64,000 nt of DNA from assembly GCF_024171925.1 (NCBI RefSeq), contig NZ_JAMTCO010000013.1:62001-126000 (forward strand), given 5' to 3'. Source of the stretch: Actinokineospora diospyrosa. Lineage in GTDB: Bacteria > Actinomycetota > Actinomycetes > Mycobacteriales > Pseudonocardiaceae. The position numbers were made by a program, and so were the translations under genes. Shown piece by piece: positions 51,306-58,541 of this stretch; position 1 is the stretch's first letter, and each line of letters opens with the position of its first letter. The notes beneath the pieces were generated by a model that saw only the letters and a list, made by a program, of their open reading frames with translations, was not told the DNA's origin and did not search any database.

Positions 51306-52513
51306 CGGCGGAGGTGCTGGTCACCGGGGTCGGACTGCTCACCCCGGCCGGGATCGGGGTGGCCGAGAGCTGGGAGCGGGTGCTGTCCGGGGCGCCCGCC
51401 GCGCGCACCGACCCGGAGCTGGGCGGCGCCATCTCCGCCCGGGTGCCCGGCTTCGACCCGGTGGCCGCGCTCGGCGCCCGGCACGCCTGGCGGCTGGACC
51501 GCTTCACCCAGCTGGCGCTGTGCGCGGTGCGCGAGGCGGTCGCCGACGCGGGTCTCAATCCGTCCACTTGGGACGGTGCGCGGGTGGCCGTGGTGCTGGG
51601 CAACTCGTTGGGCGGCACCGCCACCTTCGAGTCGCAGTACCGGGTGTTCCACGACGGGCACGCCGACGAGGTGTCGCCGCTGATGGTGCCGATGGCCATG
51701 GTGAACATGGTCGCCGGGTACGTGGCCATCGACATCAGGGCCACCGGGCCGAGCCTGGTGACCGCCACCGCCTGCGCCTCCGGCGGGACCGCCGTGGGCA
51801 TCGCGACCGCGCTGCTGCGCTCGGGGGCCTGCGACGTGGCGATCGCAGGCGGCACCGAGGCGGCGATCACCCCGGTCACCATCACCGGGCTGCGCCGGAT
51901 GGGCGCGCTGTCGGGCCGCGACCACGACCCGGCCACCGCCTCGCGCCCGTTCGACCTCGACCGCGACGGGTTCGTGCCCGGCGAGGGCGCGGGCGCGCTG
52001 GTGCTCGAACGGGCCGCCGACGCCCGGGCCCGCCGGGTGGCCGGGTACGCCAGGATCGCCGGGTACGGCGCCTCCTCCGACGCCCACCACGCGACCGCCC
52101 CCGCCCCCGACGGCTCGGGGATCCGCCGCGCGCTGGAGGCGGCGCTGACCGAGGCCGGAGTGGACCCGCGCGCCGTCGACCACGTCAACGCGCATGGCAC
52201 CTCGACCCCGCTCAACGACGTCACCGAGGCCAAGGCGCTGCGCGCGGTGCTCGGCGAGTCGATCGCGGTGACCTCGGTCAAAGGGGTCACCGGGCACACC
52301 CTCGCCGCCGCGGGCGCGATCGAGGCGGTGTGCGCCGCGCTGACCATCCGCGACGGGGTGATCCCGCCGACCGCGGGCACCAAGCAGGTCGACCCGCGGG
52401 TCGAGGTCGACGTGGTGGTCGGGGCCGCCCGCCGGGCCCGGGTCGACGTCGCCGTCAGCACCTCGTTGGGCTTCGGCGGGCACAACGCCGCCCTGGTCCT
52501 CACCGCACCCTGA
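51302..52513 (+). CDS. 3-oxoacyl-ACP synthase II (FabF-type ketosynthase)
   Basis: 403 residues from GTG 51302, overlapping the ACP stop. Start motif VLVTGVGLLTPAG. The Cys-His-His triad is intact: TATACASGGTAVGIATALL, NAHGTSTPLNDVTEAKAL and VKGVTGHTLAAAGAIEAV; SLGFGGHNAALVL is the terminal motif. No chain-length-factor partner (Gln in place of Cys) is present, so this is a FabF/type II FAS-like condensing enzyme, not a minimal aromatic PKS pair. It would elongate the ACP-bound chain. Confidence 0.92.
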   Translation: MTAEVLVTGVGLLTPAGIGVAESWERVLSGAPAARTDPELGGAISARVPGFDPVAALGARHAWRLDRFTQLALCAVREAVADAGLNPSTWDGARVAVVLGNSLGGTATFESQYRVFHDGHADEVSPLMVPMAMVNMVAGYVAIDIRATGPSLVTATACASGGTAVGIATALLRSGACDVAIAGGTEAAITPVTITGLRRMGALSGRDHDPATASRPFDLDRDGFVPGEGAGALVLERAADARARRVAGYARIAGYGASSDAHHATAPAPDGSGIRRALEAALTEAGVDPRAVDHVNAHGTSTPLNDVTEAKALRAVLGESIAVTSVKGVTGHTLAAAGAIEAVCAALTIRDGVIPPTAGTKQVDPRVEVDVVVGAARRARVDVAVSTSLGFGGHNAALVLTAP

Positions 52514-52530
52514 GAGAGGACCGCGTCACC

Positions 52531-54075
52531 ATGATCAGCAGCATCGGCCTGCTCGGCCTCGGCGGGGCGGGGGCCCGCGTCGCCGAGGCCGCCACCGCCG
52601 CGGGCCTGCGGGTCGCCACCACCGACCTGCGCGACGTGGACGTGCTCGTGGAGGCCGTCGAGGGCTCGCCAGCGGTTCGGGCCGCCCGGCTCGCCGAGCA
52701 CGCCGGGTCCGGCAGGCTCCTGGTCACCACCTCGGTGACCCAGCCGGTCAGCGCCCTGGCCCCACCCGGGGCCCGGGACCGCACGGTCGGGCTGCGGTTC
52801 GGCTGGACCGGCACCGCCGTCGAGGTGGCCCTCCCGGCCGAGACCGCGGACTGGGCGCGCGCCGCCACCTACGACCTGGTGGACCGGCTCGACCTGCGCC
52901 CGACCCCGGGACAGGACCGGCCGGTCGGCTTCGAGTTGCTGTTCGGGCTGCTCAACGACGCGGCCGCCCTGCACGGGGCAGGCTACGTCAGCGCCACCGA
53001 CCTGGACGCGGCGATGCGCCTGGGCTGCGGGCTGCCGCTGGGCCCGCTGCGGCTGCTCGACGAGATCGGCCTCGACACCGCGGTCGCCCTGCTCACCGAA
53101 CTGCACGAGCGCACCGGCGACCCCCGGTCGCGGCCCGCGGCGGTGCTCGCCGACCTGGTTGCCGCCGGGCGGCTGGGCCGGGCGAGCGGGCGCGGCTTCC
53201 ACGACTACCCGCTGTTCGAGTCCACCCCCACCCCCGACCCCGCGGCGGGACCGCGCCTGGTCGGGGTGGTGGGCACCGGGACCATGGCCAACGGGATCGC
53301 GCAGGCGCTCGTGTCGGCCGGGGTGGCAGTGGTGCAGGTCGGGCGGTCGAGCGAGCGGGTCATCGATGCCCGCGACGCGCTCGACTGGCACATCGAGCGG
53401 ACCGGGCTGCGCAGGCCGGGCCGCTGGGCGGGCGGCACGGAGCTGTCGCTGCTGGCCGAGTGCGAGCTGGTGGTGGAGGCCGTGGTCGAGGACCTCGCGG
53501 TCAAGCGGGCGCTGTTCGCCGAGCTGGACCGGGTGTGCCCACCGGGCGCGGTACTGGCCACCACGACCTCGGGCCTGCCGGTCGCCGAGTGCGCGGCGGC
53601 CACCCGGCGCCCGGAGTCGGTGCTGGGCCTGCACTTCTTCAACCCGGCGGCGACGATGCCGCTGGTGGAACTGGTTCGCGCGCGGCAGACCGGGGACGCC
53701 GCGCTGGCGGTGGCCAGGCAGGTCTGCGCGCGGCTGGGCAAGCACGCCGTGGAGTGCGGCGACCGCGCCGGGTTCGTGGTCAACGCGCTGCTGTTCCCCT
53801 ACCTCAACGACGCGCTGCGGCTGACCGCGCCGGAGCACGTCGACGACCTGGACGCGGGCATGCGGGCGGTGCACGGGTTCCCGATGGGCCCGGCCCGGCT
53901 GCTCGACCTGGTCGGCACCGACGTGGCGCTGCGGGTGCTCGAGCACCTCGGGGCGACCCCCGCGCCGCTGCTGGTCCGCGCGGTCGCCGAGGGCCACCTC
54001 GGCCGCAAGACCCGGCGCGGGATCCGCGAGCTGTGCCGCGCCCTCACCCCCGTCACCGAAAGGACGTCCGCATGA
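52531..54075 (+). CDS. Two-module 3-hydroxyacyl-CoA dehydrogenase (N-terminal module degenerate)
   Basis: 514 residues from ATG 52531 (GAGAGGACCGC upstream). Residues about 1-235 form a shortened module: the nucleotide loop SIGLLGLGGAGARVAEAA is there, but the catalytic HFFNP segment reads VGLRFGWTGTAVEV, without His. Residues about 245-514 form a full module: GVVGTGTMANGIAQALVSAG, LVVEAVVEDLAVKRALFAEL, LGLHFFNPAATMPLVELV, and the C-terminal helical domain with PMGPARLLDLVGTD. Each module ends with GRGFHDY or GRKTRRGIR, as in PaaH/FadB-like dehydrogenases. It interconverts 3-hydroxy and 3-keto acyl thioesters, fitting a step that sets the beta-keto group used by AfsA-type enzymes. Confidence 0.87.
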   Translation: MISSIGLLGLGGAGARVAEAATAAGLRVATTDLRDVDVLVEAVEGSPAVRAARLAEHAGSGRLLVTTSVTQPVSALAPPGARDRTVGLRFGWTGTAVEVALPAETADWARAATYDLVDRLDLRPTPGQDRPVGFELLFGLLNDAAALHGAGYVSATDLDAAMRLGCGLPLGPLRLLDEIGLDTAVALLTELHERTGDPRSRPAAVLADLVAAGRLGRASGRGFHDYPLFESTPTPDPAAGPRLVGVVGTGTMANGIAQALVSAGVAVVQVGRSSERVIDARDALDWHIERTGLRRPGRWAGGTELSLLAECELVVEAVVEDLAVKRALFAELDRVCPPGAVLATTTSGLPVAECAAATRRPESVLGLHFFNPAATMPLVELVRARQTGDAALAVARQVCARLGKHAVECGDRAGFVVNALLFPYLNDALRLTAPEHVDDLDAGMRAVHGFPMGPARLLDLVGTDVALRVLEHLGATPAPLLVRAVAEGHLGRKTRRGIRELCRALTPVTERTSA

Positions 54076-54527
54076 CCAGACGCCGTGCCGTGTTCGCCCT
54101 GACCGCCGCCGTCGCGGCCCTGTTCGGGCTCAACTCCGGGCAGGCGGTGTCGCAACCCGCGCCGACCCCCGTGGCCGAGATCCTGGGCCGGGGCACGACT
54201 TCCGCGCCGTACCTGGTGGGGTCGTGGCAGAACCGCGAGTTCGTGGCCAGGAAGGTGACCATCCCGCCGGGCGGCGCCACCCCGTGGCACTACCACGTCG
54301 GCGAGCAGGTCGTCGTGCAGGTGCAGGGCGTGGTCGAGCGGCTCGACCGCAACTGCGAGGTCCACACCTACCGCGCGGGCGACGCCTACGTCGAGCCCGC
54401 CGGGCAACGGGAGATCCACCAGGGGATCAACCGGGGCACCGAGCCGGTCGTGTTCTACGTGACCGACCTGGTGCCGGTGGGGGCGCCGTTCGGGGTGAAC
54501 GTCACCGCGCCCGCGTGCGCCTCATGA
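54072..54527 (+). CDS. Secreted cupin-domain protein
   Basis: 151 residues from ATG 54072, overlapping the dehydrogenase stop (ATGA). A signal peptide (RRRAVFALTAAVAALFGLNS) ends around AVS-QP. The remaining part is a single cupin: PGGATPWHYHVGEQVVVQVQ gives the metal-ligand His-x-His and Glu, and GDAYVEPAGQREIHQGIN gives the second motif with the last His. It has no membrane anchor. An exported cupin in a biosynthetic operon is uncommon; it may act on, bind or protect the released product. Confidence 0.82.
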   Translation: MTRRRAVFALTAAVAALFGLNSGQAVSQPAPTPVAEILGRGTTSAPYLVGSWQNREFVARKVTIPPGGATPWHYHVGEQVVVQVQGVVERLDRNCEVHTYRAGDAYVEPAGQREIHQGINRGTEPVVFYVTDLVPVGAPFGVNVTAPACAS

Positions 54528-55186
54528 GCGCGGTTCGGGTGGCGTTCTTCGACGTCGACGAGACACTGGTGACGGTCAAGAGCATGTTCGGCTTCCTCGC
54601 CGAGTACTTCGACGCCGAGGAGTACGAGCGCGCCGAGAAGCACCTCAAGGGCCTGGCCGCCGCGGGAGTTCCGCGCGATCAGTCCAACCGCGAGTACTAC
54701 CGGATGTTCGCCGGGCACTCCGCCGCCGAGATCGCCGACCACGGCCGCGCCTGGTACGAGCGGGCGTTCCCGACGCTGTACAACGAGGCCACCCTGGGCT
54801 GGTTGCGCCGCTACCAGAACGGCGGCGCGGCGATCGTCCTGGTGTCCGGCTCGTTCCCGGCTTGCCTGGACCCGATCGCCGACCACGTGTTCGCCGACCG
54901 GGTGCTGTGCGGCCAGCCTGCCGTCGTGGACGGCAAGCACACCGGGGAACTGGTGGGCGAGCCGGTGATCGGGGAGGGCAAGGCCCGCGCGGTGCGGGCG
55001 ACCATGGCGGAGCTGGGGGTGTCCGCACAGGACTGCGTCGCGTTCGGCGACCACAGCACCGACCTCCCGATGCTCCAGCAGGTCGGGCGCCGCGTGGTGG
55101 TCGGCGACGACCCGGGCCTGCGCCCCCACCTCACCTCACCCGGCTGGTTCCGGCTGGCCGACCTGGGCGCGCACCAGCCCGTCTGA
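54524..55186 (+). CDS. HAD-IB phosphatase (SerB-like subfamily)
   Basis: 220 residues from ATG 54524, overlapping the cupin stop (ATGA). All four HAD motifs are visible: FFDVDETLV, VLVSGSFPA, the Lys in IGEGKARAV and VAFGDHSTDLPMLQ. In A-factor and methylenomycin-furan pathways the AfsA-type product is a phosphate ester, which a phosphatase (MmfP, also HAD) removes. A HAD phosphatase co-transcribed with an AfsA homologue therefore fits that step well. The alternative is an unrelated small-phosphate phosphatase. It is the last gene of the eight-gene operon. Confidence 0.85.
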   Translation: MSAVRVAFFDVDETLVTVKSMFGFLAEYFDAEEYERAEKHLKGLAAAGVPRDQSNREYYRMFAGHSAAEIADHGRAWYERAFPTLYNEATLGWLRRYQNGGAAIVLVSGSFPACLDPIADHVFADRVLCGQPAVVDGKHTGELVGEPVIGEGKARAVRATMAELGVSAQDCVAFGDHSTDLPMLQQVGRRVVVGDDPGLRPHLTSPGWFRLADLGAHQPV

Positions 55187-55225
55187 CCCGGCGGGGTCCG
55201 GTCACCCCCCGACCGCCCCGCCTCC

Positions 55226-55272
55226 TGCGGTGACCGCCCGCGTGTCCCCCCGACGCCTGGGCGGTCACCGCA
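55226..55272 (+). terminator. Long hairpin ending the AfsA operon
   Basis: TGCGGTGACCGCCC (55226-55239) pairs perfectly with GGGCGGTCACCGCA (55259-55272), and an inner GCGT/ACGC pair can extend the stack. It begins 40 bp after the HAD phosphatase stop. No T-run is present, as is common for actinomycete terminators. The rest of the 55187-55620 gap, which should hold the P450 promoter, has no supported gene. Confidence 0.65.
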
Positions 55273-55620
55273 ACTTCCCGGCCGGATCTCGTGCGCTGGA
55301 CGTCCTCGCGCAACCGCCCGGATCTGTCAGCGGTGCAGCACGTGGTACGAGAGCGAGGCTCAGCTTGCCTTCGCCGAGTTGCACCAACTGTCGATCTCGG
55401 CCAGATGCTTGCCGCCCCACACGCAAGTGATGTCGAAGACGTGGCGGTCGATGAGTGTTCGGCGAGGCTAGAACGCTGCCGCCACCCCGCTACTTCTCGA
55501 CCACCGCTACCTTGCGCCCCGATCTCCGTTGGTCGGGTTCGCTCGGTCAGGTGTTGCGCGGATCGGCCTCCCTGCGCAGGGTGGAGGAGTCCGACGCGAC
55601 ATCGGGAGGGCCGGGTCAGC

Positions 55621-56841
55621 ATGGCCAAGCACGAGAGCAATCACGACCTCATGACCGCGTCGTTCTGGGCACAGCCTGCGGTTGTCCGGGACGAGCTGTT
55701 CGCCGAATTGCGCGCGAGCGAAGGTCCAGTCTTCTGTCCGCGCGCGGGAACCGCAGGCTTCTATGCGCTCACGCGGCATGCGGATGTGGTCGAGGCCGCC
55801 CGGAACCCTGGGGTGTTCAGTTCCGAGCCCACCGCCGTCCGCCTGGACGATTTGCCTGCGGGCACGGAGAAGTACGGCGGTTCCATGGAAAGCATGGACG
55901 ACCCCCGGCATGCCCGCCTACGCCGGATCATCGCCGGGTCGTTCACCCCGCGGATCCTCGCCCGGTTCGAGGCAGACATCCAGGAGCGCGTCACCCGGCT
56001 GGTCGATGATCTGGCCGATCGACACGAGAGCGATTTCGTCGAGACGGTGTCGACGCCGCTGACCCTCGGGACTGTCTTCTCGATGATGGGGATTCCTGTG
56101 TCGGCCAGCCACGAGCTCATGCCCGCGGTCAACATCGTGCTGGCGATCAGCGATTCGGGGAACTTGGACTTCCGCAGCCCCGACGAGCGGGAAGCGTTCA
56201 TCAAAGAGAAGTTCGCCGTGATGCACGGATTCGTGGCAGACCTGGCTGAGGCCCGCCGTGCGCGACCAGGTGAGGACCTGATCAGCATGCTGGTCAACGC
56301 GAACGTGGACGGCGAGTGCCTGACCGATCTCGAACTGGGCCGCTTCTTCACCTTGCTGGTCGCGGCCGGGGTGGAGACGACCCGCCACGCGCTGTCGCAC
56401 GGAATCCACCTGCTGACAAGGAATCCGGCGCAGCGGGCGTTGCTGCTGGACAACCTCCCCGCAGCCGTCGAGGAGATCGTCAGGTGTGCCACACCAGTCG
56501 CGTGGGTCAGGCGCAACGTCACCCGCGACTACACGCTCCACGGACACACCTACTGGCGAGGGGATCGCGTGATCCTCTACCACTGCTCCGCGAACCGGGA
56601 CGAGCTGGTGTTCAAGGATCCCAACGCCTTCGACGTCACCAGGTCGCCGAACCCGCACGTGGGATACGGCGGTGGCGGTCCCCACATCTGCCTGGGCGCA
56701 CACCTGGCACGACGACAGATGACGGCGCTCCTGGCGGAGCTCTACACGCGACTTCCCGGCTTCCACGCCACAGCCCAGCCCACCTGGGTGAAGGCGAGCC
56801 TCATCAACGGGATCGAGCGCCTTCCCTGCGCCGTCAAGTAG
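55621..56841 (+). CDS. Cytochrome P450
   Basis: 406 residues from ATG 55621 (GGGAGGGCCGGGTCAGC upstream); the frame is open farther left, without coding character. Bacterial class I P450 motifs: the I-helix LLVAAGVETTRHALSHG (with the conserved Thr pair), the K-helix ExxR in AAVEEIVRCAT, and the heme loop GYGGGGPHICLGAHLAR with the thiolate Cys at about 357. The first heme-loop residue is Tyr instead of the usual Phe. No ferredoxin or reductase gene is adjacent. It is followed after 12 nt by a 514-residue gene, so the two are a functional pair. Confidence 0.92.
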   Translation: MAKHESNHDLMTASFWAQPAVVRDELFAELRASEGPVFCPRAGTAGFYALTRHADVVEAARNPGVFSSEPTAVRLDDLPAGTEKYGGSMESMDDPRHARLRRIIAGSFTPRILARFEADIQERVTRLVDDLADRHESDFVETVSTPLTLGTVFSMMGIPVSASHELMPAVNIVLAISDSGNLDFRSPDEREAFIKEKFAVMHGFVADLAEARRARPGEDLISMLVNANVDGECLTDLELGRFFTLLVAAGVETTRHALSHGIHLLTRNPAQRALLLDNLPAAVEEIVRCATPVAWVRRNVTRDYTLHGHTYWRGDRVILYHCSANRDELVFKDPNAFDVTRSPNPHVGYGGGGPHICLGAHLARRQMTALLAELYTRLPGFHATAQPTWVKASLINGIERLPCAVK

Positions 56842-56853
56842 GAGGGACACGAC

Positions 56854-58398
56854 ATGAGGACCTACGGCCACAACTGGGCCGACTGGCTCTACAGCAACCA
56901 AAAAGACGCGTTCATGGTGTCGGTGTACGACGCCTGCGCGGAGATCGACAAGTGCGACAACCCCGTCGTGAAGGCGAAGTTGATCGGCGACCTGCGAGAG
57001 CGCGTGTCGGGCAGCAAGCGGGACTGGATCGAGGGCATCAAGGGTTTCCTCGACTTCGAGACGCACCGGCTGACCCATGGCCAGGCCCCACTTGAGGCCC
57101 TGGACGACAGCGACGAGTACCGGATGCTGGCTGTCGTGGACGCCGCCTGGCGACACGGGGCCTTCCAGGGCCTGTGCCGCACGCCGGGTGGGGCCGAGTG
57201 GATAGGCCACCTGGGGGAGGTGTGCGCCGCCTTGGTGCACCAAGGCTTCAAGTGGGTGCGCGGATCCAGTCACGGCGTGGCCGACTGGGAGCTTCCGGAA
57301 CTGGGGGAAGCCTGGTGCAAAGGCGCCGCCCTGTGGGGGATCACGGGCTTCTTCACAGCCCTGGACGAGGCAGGAGCAGACCCGGACAACGACGCGGCCC
57401 TCACCCGCGTCTTCCGTGTTGTCGCAGCGCATCACATGGCGGGCGCCACCTGGCTCGTCTACCGGGGCGAGCACCCGCACAAGACCTGGCGAGCGGATGT
57501 GCGCGGGCGCGCACCCAGCCCCGAGGCGGTGCGCAGGGCCGGAGCCGGGTTCGGGTGGCCACCCGAGACGATCGACGTACTGGCGCGGACAGCGGAGCAC
57601 GTGAACACGTGGGTCAACCCGACGAGGAAGGAGATCCCGGACCGAACTCGGAGATTGCTGTTCGGGCCCCATACTCCGCGAATCACCAGCCACCTTCGTA
57701 AGCTTGCTGTCGAACTGGCCGACGCGTCGGGAGACCTGACCCTCGAAGAACAGGAAGAACTCTTCTACCGGTTGATAAACTGGATGTCCACCTTCGCGAC
57801 ATCGTGGCGTGCGCGCGGCGACGCCGACGACCGGGTCCTAGAACTCGGGGCGTGCGGCGCACTGGCCGGAGTGCTCCGCGAAACCCGACCACACCTGGCA
57901 CAGGAACACGTACACCGGATGGTCGAATGGGCGCGGCCACACACAGCACATCTGAGCGACGAGAAGCAGAGAGAACTACTGAACTGCGTCCGTTCCGCCA
58001 TGGAGGTTCGGGGGAGAGTGCCGGGCACGCTCCCGAAACTGGGCAGCGACGGGACCGGGTACACGCGCTACGTGGACGGCACGTGGAAGCTGTCAGCGGA
58101 GGTGTTCCTTGCCGCTGACCGCTCGAACGTGGGTGGAATCTCCCTCAACGAGGAGCAGATCCCCTGGGAGACCAGGTTCTTCAACTCCATCACCAGGGAG
58201 CGGAGGCGAATCAGCGCGGACTACAGCGGTGCGACGGACACACACGGTGGATGTCCCGTGTGCCTGGGAAACGAACTCCTCAAGATCTTCGGCAACAACC
58301 TGAACGTCGGGATCAGGGTGTGCTTCACGGCGGGAAACATGCTCTACGACAACCTCCTGCTCGGCGAACCGGGCGACCAATCCCTGGGCAGCCGCTGA
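56854..58398 (+). CDS. Hypothetical protein co-transcribed with the P450
   Basis: 514 residues from ATG 56854 (TAGGAGGGACACGAC, the P450 stop included). It is predicted to be mostly helical in the first 370 residues, rich in Trp and His, and ends with a distinct C-terminal part with cysteines: HGGCPVCLGNELLKIFGNN and VGIRVCFTAGN. That CPVC pair could bind a metal or form a disulfide. There are no DDxxD or NSE terpene-cyclase motifs, no nucleotide-binding loop and no transmembrane helix. The 12-nt spacing to the P450 indicates one operon. It could be the enzyme that supplies the P450 substrate, but no family is recognised. Confidence 0.65.
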   Translation: MRTYGHNWADWLYSNQKDAFMVSVYDACAEIDKCDNPVVKAKLIGDLRERVSGSKRDWIEGIKGFLDFETHRLTHGQAPLEALDDSDEYRMLAVVDAAWRHGAFQGLCRTPGGAEWIGHLGEVCAALVHQGFKWVRGSSHGVADWELPELGEAWCKGAALWGITGFFTALDEAGADPDNDAALTRVFRVVAAHHMAGATWLVYRGEHPHKTWRADVRGRAPSPEAVRRAGAGFGWPPETIDVLARTAEHVNTWVNPTRKEIPDRTRRLLFGPHTPRITSHLRKLAVELADASGDLTLEEQEELFYRLINWMSTFATSWRARGDADDRVLELGACGALAGVLRETRPHLAQEHVHRMVEWARPHTAHLSDEKQRELLNCVRSAMEVRGRVPGTLPKLGSDGTGYTRYVDGTWKLSAEVFLAADRSNVGGISLNEEQIPWETRFFNSITRERRRISADYSGATDTHGGCPVCLGNELLKIFGNNLNVGIRVCFTAGNMLYDNLLLGEPGDQSLGSR

Positions 58399-58541
58399 CT
58401 CCGGCCACCTGTAACGTTGCCCACGTCAAGACCATCGCCTACACACTCGACCCCTGAATCTGCTGATCCCGGTCATGTGTGTTGGTGAGGTTGGGCTGCC
58501 ATCAGCGGGTGGCCATCTGACCTAGTGAGACTGTGCGCGGA

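Noticed and set aside
51302-52513. Calling the ketosynthase and its neighbours a type II aromatic PKS
   Set aside because: There is no chain-length-factor partner, cyclase or aromatase; KAS III, KAS II, ACP and a dehydrogenase fit a fatty-acyl supply better.
56854-58398. Reading the P450 partner as a terpene cyclase
   Set aside because: No DDxxD and no NSE/DTE motif at suitable positions; the acidic DDSDEY stretch is not followed by the second motif.
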